64,000 bases of DNA from CAXTPV01 sp965276715 (GTDB lineage Bacteria; Pseudomonadota; Alphaproteobacteria; Acetobacterales; Acetobacteraceae). Where the stretch lies: NCBI GenBank assembly GCA_965276715.1, contig OZ255622.1:1922001-1986000 (forward strand), written 5' to 3'. Positions 8,283 through 17,391 of the stretch are shown piece after piece (within the stretch, counting starts at the first letter, position 1; each line of letters begins with the position of its first letter). The notes under the pieces were generated by a model. That model did not search any database, had not been told where the DNA came from, and saw only the letters and a list, made by a program, of their open reading frames with translations. A program made the translations under genes and the position numbers.

Positions 8283-9599
8283 CTACTTTTGCCGCGCCAA
8301 CGCGGCACGCGCGGCGCGGCCGAGGCGGCGGGCGGCTTCCTCGAATTCGGGTTCGGTGAGACTCGCGAGGCCGATGCGCACGCCGGGGGCCTCGATGCCG
8401 CCGCGGCGAATTGCCGTCCCGGCAGGAGCAGGACGTCGTTGACCATTGCGTGGTCTCTCAAGCGATCGTAGCGGAGCGGCGGCTTCAGGCGGCCCCAGAT
8501 GGCGAGCCCGCCCGCCTGCAGGTCGACATCGAGCGCATCGCCGCAATGGTGCAGCAGGGCGCGGGCGGCGCTCGCGCGTCGCCTCGTATAGACGCGCAGC
8601 GTCCGGCGCGCGTGGCTTCGCACCGCGCCGTCGGCCATCCCGGTCGGCGCCGATCAGCGGCAGCAGCGGCCTGCCCTCGAAATGGAATTCGTGGTCGTAG
8701 TCGTCCTCCAGCACGACGAAGCCGAATTGTGCCGCGAGCACGAGCAGCCGCATTCGCCGCTCGGGCCGCATCGGCACGGTCGTCGGATAATGGTGATGCG
8801 GCGTGTCATAGACCACGCGCACGCGCCGGCGGCGGCAGAGCGCCTCGAGTGCGTCGGGATCGAGGCCCTCGTCGTCGAAGCCGATCGCGACCGCGTCCGC
8901 GCCGATCGCGCGCGCGATCTCGGCCGCCGGGCCATAGCTCAACCCTTCGAGGGCGACCGTGTCGCCGGGTCCCGCGAACAGGCGCAGGATCAGGTGGATC
9001 GGCATCTGGCTGCCGCGGGTCAGGCAGATCTGCTCGACGCTGCAGCCGATCCCGCGCTCGAGCATCAGCATCGACGCGATGGAGGCGCGCAGGCCGGCGT
9101 CGCCACGCGGATCGCCGTAGCCGAGCGCATTGGCCGCCGCACTGCGCTCGAGCGCCTTGGCGTAGGCGCGCGCGAGCAGCGGCGTCGGCAACAGCCGTCC
9201 GTCGGGCAGGCCGTCATCGAGCATGATCGTGCCGGGCGCGGGCGCGCGGTGCGTGAGGCCGGGCGGCGTGCCGCGGAAGCCGATCGCCGTGCCGGCCGCG
9301 ATCGGCGGCACTGTCGCGGCGCCCGCGTCGGTGCGTGGCGGTAGGGCGAAGGCCACGAACGTGCCGCGCTGCGGTTCGGACACGATCCAGCCCTGCGACG
9401 CCAGTTCGTCCAAGGCCCGCACCACCGTCTTGCGGCTGACGCCGAGACGCTCGGCCAGCACCCGCGAGCCGGGCAGCACCGTGCCCGGCGCGATGCGGCC
9501 GGCGCCGATCTCGTCGATCAGCATGCGGACGATCTGCGCGCCGAGAGAGGCGTGGCTGGTCCGGTCGAGAACCAGTTTGAGTTCCCAATTCCTGAGCAT
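8283..9599 (-). pseudogene. Decayed MocR/PdxR-type GntR regulator (wHTH + aminotransferase-like domain)
   Basis: The N-terminal GntR winged helix is intact (MLRNWELKLVLDR..., ERLGVSRKTVVRALDEL, GWIVSEPQRGTFVAF). The class-I aminotransferase-like domain follows to EGRPLLPLIGADRDG. Directly after this, the sequence jumps to the C-terminal block (LRVYTRRRASAARALLHH, DVDLQAGGLAIWGR, VNDVLLLPGRQFA), but in another frame. The frame returns for the final GVRIGLASLTEPEFEEAARRL. The roughly 60-80 residues that normally hold the PLP lysine (GTFSKTL-PGLR) are absent. One deletion and two frame changes therefore inactivate the effector domain. The open 566-codon frame hides this damage. It is divergent from the damaged permease at 10921 and separated from it by an IS630 copy; MocR proteins often control such neighbours. 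Confidence 0.8.
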
Positions 9600-9662
9600 C
9601 GATCCCGGCTGGACTCCTCGATTTTGCGGAACTGGATGTTCCGACGGCGCCACGGCGAAGGC

Positions 9663-9687
9663 TAGTGTCCTGCTCCGCAATTGCCGA
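9663..9687. repeat. Left inverted repeat of the IS630-type element
   Basis: Begins with the TA target and GTGTCC. It pairs with the right end at 22 of 25 positions; both inner parts contain GCAATTGCCGA. Confidence 0.85.
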
Positions 9688-9729
9688 CTAATATCTCCTG
9701 ATCGTGAGAGTTTCGGGAGAAATGCCTTG

Positions 9730-10812
9730 ATGGGACGACCGATCAAGCGACTGCGTGCTGAACCTGGCGCTGTCACGGAGCTTCGACGCCGGTCGCGGTC
9801 GGCCATCGTCGACGTGCGGGAGCGCGAGCGTGCCGACATCATCCTGCTTCGGCTCGACGGCGTCGGGGTTGAAGCCGTCGCCGAGCGGCTGAATACGACG
9901 CCCAAGCGCGTCTCGACGTGGTCGAGGCGGTTCGAGAGGTTCGGTCTTGCGGGGCTGGATGATCGACCGGGTCGTGGCCGCAAGGCTTCGATCCCGGAGG
10001 TGAAAGTGGCACGCGTGCTGACCGAAGCGACCCGTCCGCCGAAGGGTAGACGCCGCTGGAGCCTGCGGTCGATGAGCCGTCACGCCGGGGTCTCCGCGAG
10101 TTCGGTCCAGCGCCTGTGGTCGAGGAACGACCTCAAGCCACATCGTCTGAGGACCTTCAAGCTGTCGAACGATCCGAAATTCGAGGAGAAGTTCTGGGAC
10201 GTCATCGGGCTGTATCTCAATCCGCCCGCGAAGGCGCTGGTGCTGTGCTGCGACGAGAAAAGCCAATGCCAGGCGCTCGAACGCACGCAACTGGGCCTCC
10301 CGCTGGCGCCGAAGCGCCCGCCCACGATGACGCACGACTACGTCAGGCATGGCACGATCACACTGTTCGCAGCCCTCAGCCAGTTGACCGGAAAGCTGAT
10401 CAGCCGCACCGAGGCGAGCCACACGCATGTCGAATGGCTGCGTTTCCTCAAGCAGATTGATCGCGAGACGCCGTCCGACGTCGATCTGCATCTGATCGCG
10501 GACAACTACGCCACCCATAAACATCCCAATGTGCGGGCGTGGCTGGGCAGACACCCTCGTTTCCACATGCTCTTCACGCCGACCTCGTCCTCGTGGCTCA
10601 ATCTGGTCGAGCGCTTCTTCGCCGACCTAACCGGCGACGTGATCCGTGTCGGCAGCTTCACGTCGGTCAACGAACTGGTCCGTGACATCAAAGCCTATCT
10701 CGCCGTGCGCAATGCCGATCCAAAGCCATACGTCTGGAAAGCCACCGGCGCCGAAATCCTCGCAAAAATCAAACGAGCACGCGTCGCGCTTACCGAAACC
10801 ACGGCTGCATGA
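9730..10812 (+). CDS. IS630-family transposase
   Basis: 360 residues from the ATG giving MGRPIKRLRAEPG; longer in-frame starts lie outside the element. An N-terminal helix-turn-helix reads GVEAVAERLNTTPKRVSTW, with the linker GLDDRPGRGRK. The DDE nuclease has Asp in LCCDEKSQCQAL, Asp in LIADNYATHKH and Glu in SSSWLNLVERFFADL, the last two about 35 residues apart, as in the DDE_3 (IS630) superfamily. No frameshift is seen, so it may be active. Confidence 0.93.
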   Translation: MGRPIKRLRAEPGAVTELRRRSRSAIVDVRERERADIILLRLDGVGVEAVAERLNTTPKRVSTWSRRFERFGLAGLDDRPGRGRKASIPEVKVARVLTEATRPPKGRRRWSLRSMSRHAGVSASSVQRLWSRNDLKPHRLRTFKLSNDPKFEEKFWDVIGLYLNPPAKALVLCCDEKSQCQALERTQLGLPLAPKRPPTMTHDYVRHGTITLFAALSQLTGKLISRTEASHTHVEWLRFLKQIDRETPSDVDLHLIADNYATHKHPNVRAWLGRHPRFHMLFTPTSSSWLNLVERFFADLTGDVIRVGSFTSVNELVRDIKAYLAVRNADPKPYVWKATGAEILAKIKRARVALTETTAA

Positions 10813-10820
10813 CTTCCTGG

Positions 10821-10845
10821 TCGGCAATTGCGAATCGGGACACTA
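10821..10845. repeat. Right inverted repeat of the IS630-type element
   Basis: Ends GGGACAC followed by the TA target. Its reverse complement matches the left end at 22 of 25 bases. Confidence 0.85.
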
Positions 10846-10920
10846 GATCGGGGTTCGAGGAAATGATCGGAGAAAATCCGAGCCCAGCCAGCGGCGGTCC
10901 CCGGACGAGGGAATCGCGCC

Positions 10921-12032
10921 ATGACTGACATCGCACTGAGGCGGAACTGCCTCGGCTTCTTCGGGCTGCTCGCCCAAGGCGGTGGCGCTGATCTCGGCAT
11001 GGCGGGCCTGGCCGTGCCCGGGCCGATCCTTTTCGTGGCCTGGGTCGGCATCGCCTGGTTCTGCGCCTGGAAAAACGTCCAGCTCTCGGCGATCCTGATG
11101 CTGCTGCTGCTCGAAGCAGCCTCGATGGCGCTCATCACATTCCTCTGCTTGGTGACATTGTCCCGGCACCGTTCGCGATCGATCCGAAGCAATACGCGGT
11201 CCCGAGCCTGCATCTCTCGTCGCTGGGGCTCGGTGTGGTGGTGGCGATCTTCAGCCTGGTCGGTTTCGAATGCGCGACCGCGTTCGGCGAGGAGGCGCGA
11301 AATCCGCTCAGGAACATCCCGCGCGCGGTGATCCTGAGCCTGGCGATCTCCGGCATCTTCTTCGTCTTCGTCACCACCGTGATGGTCCAGGCGACGCACG
11401 GCACCAAACCCACGCTGGACGCGATCGATGCGCCGCTCAACGTCATGGCGACCCTGGCTCACTTGCCTGCTCTGCAGGCGCCGCTGTCGGCCGGCGCGAT
11501 GCTGAGCTTCTTCGCGCTCTGCCTGTCGTGCATCAACGCCGGCGCACGGGTGATGTATGCGATGGGCAGGGACGGATTGCTTCACGGCGCGGTCGGCGGC
11601 GCCCATTCGCGCAACGAAACGCCGCATGTGGCGGTGACCGCCATGGCCGTCGTGGCGCTGTGCGTCGCGGTCGGCATGGCGGTCGGCCACGTGGCGCTGC
11701 TCGACGCGTTCAACGACGTGGGCACGCTGGCCGCTTTCGGCTTCATCGTGCCCTACGTGCTGATCAGCGTTGCCGCACCGGTGCATCTGCGCGCGATCGG
11801 GCGCATGGAAGGCCGGCATGTCTGGCTCTGCGCGGCCTCGCTCGCGCTGCTGGTCATTCCAGCCGCGGGCAGCGTCTATCCGGTGCCGCCGGCGCCGGCG
11901 CGCTACTTCCCGTATCTCTTCCTCGCCTATCTTGCTGTGGGCGCGATCCTGGTTACGATGCGCGGCAGGCGATCGGGTCCCAGCCAGGCGAGCGACGTCG
12001 CCCGCGGGGGACCAGCCCTGGGCGAAGGCTGA
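10921..12032 (+). pseudogene. Decayed APC-family amino acid permease
   Basis: A ribosome site (GAGGGAA) and start remain (MTDIALRRNCLGFFGLLAQ), as at the N-terminus of APC permeases. The next residues, GMAGLAVPGPILFVAWVGIAWF, belong to a transmembrane stretch normally about 100 residues further on, so the first membrane segments are deleted. Near 11135-11160 the frame changes: frame 1 reads LLLLEAASMALITF, and frame 3 continues as DIVPAPFAIDPKQY, then FSLVGFECATAFGEEARNP and the rest of an intact C-terminal half to 12032. A full-length protein would be about 450-500 residues. It is divergent from the damaged MocR gene and IS630 lies just upstream. The downstream MOSC gene begins 4 bp after the stop. 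Confidence 0.78.
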
Positions 12033-12036
12033 CCTG

Positions 12037-12879
12037 GTGCATCTGGCGGATATCAGGATCTATCCCGTCAAGGCACTGAAGGGCGCATCCCTGACCGATG
12101 CCATGGTCGAGCCCTGGGGCCTCGCCGGTGACCGCCGATGGATGGTCGTCGACGACACGGCCCGGTTCATCACCCAGCGCACCCATGCGCGCATGGCACT
12201 GATCGAGGCGGCCGCCACCGCCGGCGGCCTGCGACTGACCGCGCCGGGACAGAGGCCGCTCGACATCCCGTTCCCGGCCGACAATGCCGAGACGATCGAG
12301 GTCACGGTGTGGCGCGACACGCTGCCGGCCCGGCTCGCCTCGATGGAGGCGGACCGCCTGCTTGGCGAGGCGATCGGCGCGCCGTGCCGTCTGGTCTGGA
12401 TGCACGACACCGGGGCGCGACCGACCGATCCGGTTCATGCGCCGGCCGGCAGCACGGTCAATTTCGCCGACGGCTTCCCGCTGCTGCTCGGCACCACCGC
12501 GTCGCTCGACGCGCTGAACGCGTGGCTGCCGTCACCGGTGACGATGGGACGCTTTCGACCGAACCTGGTCGTCGAGGGTGCGTCCGCCTGGGACGAAGAC
12601 CGGTGGCGACGGATGCGGATCGGCGAGACCGTCTTCATCGTTGCCAAGGCGTGCGACCGCTGCATCGTGACCACGATCGATCCCGAAACGGGCGAGCGGC
12701 CGGACAAGACCGAACCGCTGCGCACCCTCGGCCGCTACCGCAAGGACGAAGGCGGCGGCGTCATCTTCGGCCAGAACCTGGTGCCGGAAACCACCGGGGC
12801 GCTGCGCGTGGGCGATCCGGTCGAGATCCTGGAGCGGGGCGAGCCGAACGTCAGGATCGCCGAGGCCGCGATGGCGTGA
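12037..12879 (+). CDS. MOSC-domain molybdenum-cofactor-binding protein (YcbX/mARC type)
   Basis: 280 residues from a GTG at 12037 with GAAGG upstream. The MOSC N-terminal beta-barrel comes first (VHLADIRIYPVKALKG, GLAGDRRWMVV, RTHARMALIEA). The MOSC domain follows (NFADGFPLLLGTTASLDALN, RFRPNLVVEGASAWDED) with the key cysteine region KACDRCIVTTIDPETGER and RTLGRYR, as in YcbX/mARC proteins. These enzymes use Mo-cofactor to reduce N-hydroxylated compounds. The C-terminal 2Fe-2S ferredoxin domain of E. coli YcbX is missing, so an external electron donor would be needed. It follows the broken permease by 4 bp and was probably in its operon. Confidence 0.87.
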   Translation: MHLADIRIYPVKALKGASLTDAMVEPWGLAGDRRWMVVDDTARFITQRTHARMALIEAAATAGGLRLTAPGQRPLDIPFPADNAETIEVTVWRDTLPARLASMEADRLLGEAIGAPCRLVWMHDTGARPTDPVHAPAGSTVNFADGFPLLLGTTASLDALNAWLPSPVTMGRFRPNLVVEGASAWDEDRWRRMRIGETVFIVAKACDRCIVTTIDPETGERPDKTEPLRTLGRYRKDEGGGVIFGQNLVPETTGALRVGDPVEILERGEPNVRIAEAAMA

Positions 12880-12889
12880 CCAGCACGCT

Positions 12890-13420
12890 CTATGGCCGCT
12901 CGTAGGTCCCGGTGAGCGTCCCGCAGGCAAGAACATGGCCGTCGATCGCGCGCATCAGGGCCGACAGGCTCGGTGCCGCCAGCCCGATCCGCCGGTCGAG
13001 TGCGACGAGCTGGAACACGTAGCGGTGCGGCCCGTGCGCCGGGATCGGCGCCGGCGGCAGGAACGAGCGCTTGCGGAACGTGTTGGTCCCGAACGTGCCC
13101 GTGCGCTTCCACGCCCCTTCCTCGAGCCCGCGCGCCTCCGGTGCGATCCCGACCAGCACCGCATGGACGATCGGCCGCGGCAGCGGTGCGTCGGGATCCT
13201 GGACGACCAGGGCGAGTTCGGCCGTGCCGGCGGGCAAGCCGTCCCATGCGAGGCCGGGGGCCACGCCTTCGCCGTCCTCGGTGCATCGTACTGGTATCGG
13301 CGCGCCGTCGGCGAACACGCTCCTGAGGCTTAGCGTCGGCGCAAGAGCGATCCGGTTGACCGCCAGCCGAGTGTCGCCTGCCCGCAACCCGCGGATCAGC
13401 GCGCCGACCCGGACCGTCAA
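12890..13420 (-). CDS. YbhB/YbcL (PEBP/Raf-kinase-inhibitor-like) family protein
   Basis: 176 residues if translation starts at the TTG that overlaps the frmA stop (TTGA); no in-frame ATG or GTG is better placed, so the start is uncertain. PEBP features: FADGAPIPVRCTEDGEGVAPG, LAWDGLPAGTAELALVVQDPDAP (the DPDAP ligand loop), IVHAVLVGIAP, GPHRYVFQLVALD. Bacterial members are cytoplasmic or periplasmic and mostly of unknown function. Coupling to frmA puts it in the same transcript. It ends 10 bp from the convergent MOSC gene. Confidence 0.8.
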   Translation of the reverse strand: MTVRVGALIRGLRAGDTRLAVNRIALAPTLSLRSVFADGAPIPVRCTEDGEGVAPGLAWDGLPAGTAELALVVQDPDAPLPRPIVHAVLVGIAPEARGLEEGAWKRTGTFGTNTFRKRSFLPPAPIPAHGPHRYVFQLVALDRRIGLAAPSLSALMRAIDGHVLACGTLTGTYERP

Positions 13421-14526
13421 TAGAGGATCACCGTCCGGATGCTTTCGCCCCTGCTCATCAGACCGAATCCCTCGTTGATCCGATCGAGCGGCAGCCGGTG
13501 CGTGATCAACGGATCGATCCTGATCCGGCCATCCATGTACATGTCGACGATCCTGGGGACGTCGGTGCGTCCTCGGGCACCGCCAAACGCGGTTCCGATC
13601 CATCTCCGCCCGGTCACGAGCTGGAACGGCCGCGTCGCGATCTCCTGACCCGACGCGGCAACACCGATGATGGTAGCGATTCCCCAGCCTCGATGCGCGC
13701 ATTCGAGGGCCTGTCGCATCAGCGTCGTGCTGCCCACGCATTCGAACGTGTAGTCGGCGCCCCCGCCGGTGAGCTCGACGAGATGCCCCACGAGATCGCC
13801 CCCGGTCAAATCGGGATTGACAAAATCGGTCATGCCGAATTGCCGCCCGATCGCCTCGCGCGCCGGGTTGCGGTCGACGCCCACGATCTGTCGCGCTCCC
13901 ACCATGCGCGCGCCCTGGATGACGTTCAGCCCGATGCCGCCGAGCCCGAACACCACGACGGTGCCGTCCGCCTCCACCTTGGCGGTGAACAGCACCGCGC
14001 CGACGCCCGTCGTCACGCCGCAGCCAATATAACAGACGGTGTCGAACGGCGCGTCCGGCCTGATCTTGGCCAGCGCGATCTCGGGCAGCACGGTGTGGTT
14101 CGCGAACGTCGAGCAGCCCATGTAGTGCAGCAGCGTCTTGCCCCTGTGCGAGAATCGCGAGGTGCCGTCAGGCATCACGCCCTTGCCCTGCGTGCTCCTG
14201 ATCTTGACGCAGAGATTGGTCTTGGGGTTGAGGCAGTAGGCACACTCGCGGCATTCGGGCGTGTAGAGCGCGATGACGTGGTCGCCCGGCCTGAGCGACG
14301 TGACATCCGGTCCGACCTCGAGCACCACGCCCGCGCCTTCGTGGCCGAGGATCGCCGGGAACAGGCCCTCGGGATCGGCGCCGGACAGCGTGTATTTGTC
14401 GGTGTGGCAGATACCGGTGGCCTTCAGCTCGACGAGAACCTCGCCGGCGCGCGGGCCTTCCAGCTGCACCATGTCCACCACCAGGTCTTGCCCCGCCTCG
14501 AAGGCGATCGCGGCACGTGTATCCAT
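13417..14526 (-). CDS. frmA: S-(hydroxymethyl)glutathione dehydrogenase / class III alcohol dehydrogenase
   Basis: 369 residues from the ATG giving MDTRAAIAFEAG, the standard length. NAD-dependent oxidation of the formaldehyde-glutathione adduct. Catalytic zinc ligands: Cys in ATGICHTDKY, His in LGHEGAG, Cys in CYIGCGVTTG. Structural zinc cysteines: ECRECAYC and NLC. NAD fold: FGLGGIGLNVIQG. The matching hydrolase fghA is about 18 kb away at 32932 rather than adjacent. A TGTAACA/TGTTACA inverted repeat lies 66 bp upstream of the start. The downstream PEBP gene is translationally coupled. Confidence 0.93.
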   Translation of the reverse strand: MDTRAAIAFEAGQDLVVDMVQLEGPRAGEVLVELKATGICHTDKYTLSGADPEGLFPAILGHEGAGVVLEVGPDVTSLRPGDHVIALYTPECRECAYCLNPKTNLCVKIRSTQGKGVMPDGTSRFSHRGKTLLHYMGCSTFANHTVLPEIALAKIRPDAPFDTVCYIGCGVTTGVGAVLFTAKVEADGTVVVFGLGGIGLNVIQGARMVGARQIVGVDRNPAREAIGRQFGMTDFVNPDLTGGDLVGHLVELTGGGADYTFECVGSTTLMRQALECAHRGWGIATIIGVAASGQEIATRPFQLVTGRRWIGTAFGGARGRTDVPRIVDMYMDGRIRIDPLITHRLPLDRINEGFGLMSRGESIRTVILY

Positions 14527-14591
14527 CAGAGTCTCCCACCCGTTCGACAGAGAGTGCCCGGCTGGGCGCACGAGGCAAGCGCAGGTTCTCT

Positions 14592-14619
14592 TGTAACAAC
14601 GGACCAATCACCTGTTACA
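14592..14619. promoter_or_regulatory. Inverted repeat upstream of frmA
   Basis: TGTAACA at 14592-14598 and its exact reverse complement TGTTACA at 14613-14619 have centres 21 bp apart, two helical turns. It lies in the 286-bp gap between frmA and the end of the adenylation-domain gene and is a plausible operator for frmA. I see no other gene or element in this gap. Confidence 0.4.
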
Positions 14620-14812
14620 TCCAATGCCGCGACGAGCTGGGCCGGATCGGCACCTGGCGACCTGAAGGCTGGAGAGGCACCGAAATCGGCTGCTCGGCTC
14701 GTGCAGGCAGCGCTCGGCGCACCTGCCGACCTACGAGTGGGCTGCCACCCGACTGCGTGCGCAGCACGGACCTCTGGCAGGACCGGGCGTTATCGACCGG
14801 GTCGCCTGTCCG

Positions 14813-16390
14813 TCAGGCTTGTCGCGCCAGGATGTCCTCGATCCTCGACCGATCGATCTTTCCGTTCGGGGTCAGTGCATAGGAATCGACTTCCCGAAAA
14901 TAGCTGGGAACATGCGTCGAGGGGAGCAGCTCGACACAGCGCTTGCGGACGTTTGCCGGATCAAGGAACTGGCTGCTCGTCGTCTTGTAGGTGGCCAGCA
15001 GGCACGGATGGCTCGAACTTGTCAGCAGAACGACGGCGCAGGCCTCGACCGCATCGAGCGACTCGATCGCCGCTTCGACTTCCCCCAGCTCGATCCTCAC
15101 ACCATTGAGCTTCACCTGACGGTCGGCCCGTCCCCTGAACAGGAGCACGCCGCTGTCGACATGCAGTTCGACAAGATCGCCGGTCCGGTAGAATCGGACC
15201 TGGCGTCCGTCGATCACATGGTCGATGAAAGGATCAGCGGCGATCCTCGAGACATAGCCGTCCGCGACAGGCGCGCCGCCGACGCTGAGCATGCCCACGA
15301 CGACGCCTTGCTCCACGCTCGTCTCGTCGATCATGAAGATCGTATTGTCGATCGGGGGCCCGATCTGGATGCGTGTCATCGGATCGCGCGGCACCAGCCA
15401 GTTCGCGACCGCAAGCGTGGTCTCCGCGGGTCCGTAGGAGTTGCGAAGCGCGCATGCCGGGAGCCGTTCGTGGAACCTGCGCGCCAAGCCGCCCGTCCAG
15501 GTCTCGCCGCCGCAGAACATGACGCGCAGCCTGGAATTCTTGCCGAACTCGGGCCGGTCAAGCAGTGCGCCGAGCAAGCTCGGCACGAAGCCCGCGATCG
15601 TGATGCCCTCGTCGTGGATCAGCCTGCCGATGGCTCGCAGATCAAAAAAGGGCCCCTGATCGTAGATGACGAGAAGGCAGCCCGCGGCGAGAGGAAAGAC
15701 GAATTCCCAGACGTGGACGTCAAAGGACAGCGAGGTCTTGAACAGGACCTTGTCGCTTGACGCCGGCTGCACGATGCGCCGCATTGCCGTCAGCCGGTTG
15801 ACCAGGGCACGATGCGACACCCGCACCGCTTTCGGAGCCCCGGTGCTGCCGGACGTATGCGTGACATAGCAGCAGGACCGATCGATCGCCCTGACCGACT
15901 CGGCTTCTCCTTCGGAAATTAGCCTCAGAACCGAAAGCTCCCGGCCGGCAACGACCATCGATTGGACATGCGCGTAGCCTTCGGGCGTGAAGGTCGGTGT
16001 GTCCGTGATGATCGCGTCAGGCCTGCAGCCGCCGATCATGGCGGCAAGCCGGGTCGCGGGAAGATCGGTCGGCAACGGCAGGTAGGTCGATCCTCGGCTC
16101 CAGACCGCGAGCACGGCCTGCACCATGGCGGCCGATCGCGCGACATGGACTCCGATCCAGCTCGCTCGCGGCAACATCTCGAACGATGCGACACCGGACA
16201 GCAGGTCGCCGCCGGTCAGCGTGCAGCCGGACGACCGGATCCGCGGCGCGCGCGGGTCCATCGACAGAGCGGCTTTGACGGCCTCCCACACATCGGCATG
16301 ATCCAGAACGCGATCGGGTCCGTGGATCAACCAGGTTCGCTGCCCCGTCGTCGTCGTGAACAGCCGAGGGGGCGTCGCCTCGACGGTCAC
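14813..16390 (-). CDS. Stand-alone NRPS-type adenylation domain
   Basis: 525 residues from a GTG overlapping the stop of the upstream carrier/thioesterase gene (GTGA). ATP-dependent activation of an amino or carboxylic acid and loading onto a carrier protein. Core motifs: A3 THTSGSTGAPKAV (Ala where Gly is usual), A4 LSFDVHVWEFVFPLA, A5 NSYGPAETTLA, A7 YRTGDLV, A8 GRADRQVKLNGVRIELGEVE, and A10 NGKIDRSR with the catalytic Lys. By eye against GrsA the pocket reads roughly D-V-W-G-F-G-S-L-A-K; I do not recognise it. The early region WIGVHVARSAAMVQAVLAVW is typical. There is no condensation domain. It is the last gene of the 14.8-20.5 kb cluster. Confidence 0.88.
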   Translation of the reverse strand: MTVEATPPRLFTTTTGQRTWLIHGPDRVLDHADVWEAVKAALSMDPRAPRIRSSGCTLTGGDLLSGVASFEMLPRASWIGVHVARSAAMVQAVLAVWSRGSTYLPLPTDLPATRLAAMIGGCRPDAIITDTPTFTPEGYAHVQSMVVAGRELSVLRLISEGEAESVRAIDRSCCYVTHTSGSTGAPKAVRVSHRALVNRLTAMRRIVQPASSDKVLFKTSLSFDVHVWEFVFPLAAGCLLVIYDQGPFFDLRAIGRLIHDEGITIAGFVPSLLGALLDRPEFGKNSRLRVMFCGGETWTGGLARRFHERLPACALRNSYGPAETTLAVANWLVPRDPMTRIQIGPPIDNTIFMIDETSVEQGVVVGMLSVGGAPVADGYVSRIAADPFIDHVIDGRQVRFYRTGDLVELHVDSGVLLFRGRADRQVKLNGVRIELGEVEAAIESLDAVEACAVVLLTSSSHPCLLATYKTTSSQFLDPANVRKRCVELLPSTHVPSYFREVDSYALTPNGKIDRSRIEDILARQA

Positions 16391-17391
16391 GACAGCAGGC
16401 GCGTCGCACGAAGCTGCCGCTCGATGGACATGGCGAGCGTCACCACATCGGCGCGCACGATCGTGACGTGGTCGCCAGGCACCTGGTCGATGGTCAGCCG
16501 GTCGACGAGCCTGCCCCACGTCTTTTTCGGATTCGGGGGAAATGCCTCCGGCCGATCCATCGCCTGGAAAAAATGCAGGTCACAGCGGCCGGGCGAGGTG
16601 CGATAGCGTTGCCACGCCAGCCGGCCCATGGCCCTGACACGCCGCAACGCGGGCGGAAACATCGACTCGTCGTTCTCGGGTGCGACACGCGACGGGCGGA
16701 ATGTTCTGCGGGCCCACGCATTGATCCTCCACCACGACTTGCGCACCGTCAGCATCAGCGGCCGTTCCCTGATTGTCGTGGCAAGACGTGCAGGAAAGTT
16801 TCGAAACGATAAAGCATCGATCGGGAACGCATCGATCAGGCCGAGGAAACCCACCTCTCGCCCCAGCTCCCGCAGCCGCTTGGCCATTTCGAACGCGACA
16901 AGGCCGCCGAGGGAAAAACCGACGAGAAGGTAGGGGCCGTCGGGTTCCATCCGGATCATCATGTCGACGTAGGAGCGGGCCATGGCGTCGATCGTGTCGT
17001 TCGGGACCGCACCGTCGAGTCCGACCGCCTGGATGCCGTAGATGGTGATGTCTCCATCGATTCCGCGGGCCAGCTCGAGCAGCTCGATCGCGGTTCCGCC
17101 CATACCGTGCACGAGAAACAGACAGGGACGGCTCGGACCCCGCCGCAGCAGGATGATGGGTTCCTCGCCGCCTGCGTCGTCCTCGGCGAGAAACGCCTCC
17201 ATGGCACGGATCGAGGGCGCGTTGTAGATCGCCGAGATCGACAGCTCACGGCCCGTGGCTTTCTCGATCTCGAGGATGAGAGAGATCGCGAGCATCGACG
17301 AACCGCCGGTCTCGAAGAAGTGCTCGTCCGGACCGACCGGGCGTTCGAGAACGTCCTCGAAGATGCGGCTCACGAGGTCGCTATCCTGCAT
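16387..17391 (-). CDS. Peptidyl carrier protein-thioesterase didomain
   Basis: 334 residues. Residues 1-72 form an acyl/peptidyl carrier: FFETGGSSMLAI, with Ser32 the expected phosphopantetheine site, and a PSIRAMEAFL C-terminal helix. Residues 78-330 form a type-I thioesterase of the alpha/beta-hydrolase fold: LFLVHGMGG oxyanion loop, nucleophile Ser160 in GFSLGGLVAFEMA, an Asp near 190 (GLIDAFPID) and His in VPGDHVTIV. The substrate loaded by the neighbouring adenylation protein would be held and released here. The start lies inside the end of the MetA-like gene (11-bp overlap), and the stop overlaps the adenylation-gene start, so expression is tightly coupled. Confidence 0.9.
   Translation of the reverse strand: MQDSDLVSRIFEDVLERPVGPDEHFFETGGSSMLAISLILEIEKATGRELSISAIYNAPSIRAMEAFLAEDDAGGEEPIILLRRGPSRPCLFLVHGMGGTAIELLELARGIDGDITIYGIQAVGLDGAVPNDTIDAMARSYVDMMIRMEPDGPYLLVGFSLGGLVAFEMAKRLRELGREVGFLGLIDAFPIDALSFRNFPARLATTIRERPLMLTVRKSWWRINAWARRTFRPSRVAPENDESMFPPALRRVRAMGRLAWQRYRTSPGRCDLHFFQAMDRPEAFPPNPKKTWGRLVDRLTIDQVPGDHVTIVRADVVTLAMSIERQLRATRLLS

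Larger units (their letters stand above)
9663..10845 (+). mobile_element. IS630-family insertion sequence, apparently intact
   Basis: About 1.18 kb, bounded by 25-bp imperfect inverted repeats (22/25 match) starting GTGTCC and flanked on each side by TA, the dinucleotide that IS630/Tc1-mariner elements duplicate. It carries one complete transposase gene. It sits in the divergent intergenic region between a MocR-type regulator and an amino acid permease, both of them damaged, so insertion may have silenced the pair. Confidence 0.9.
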
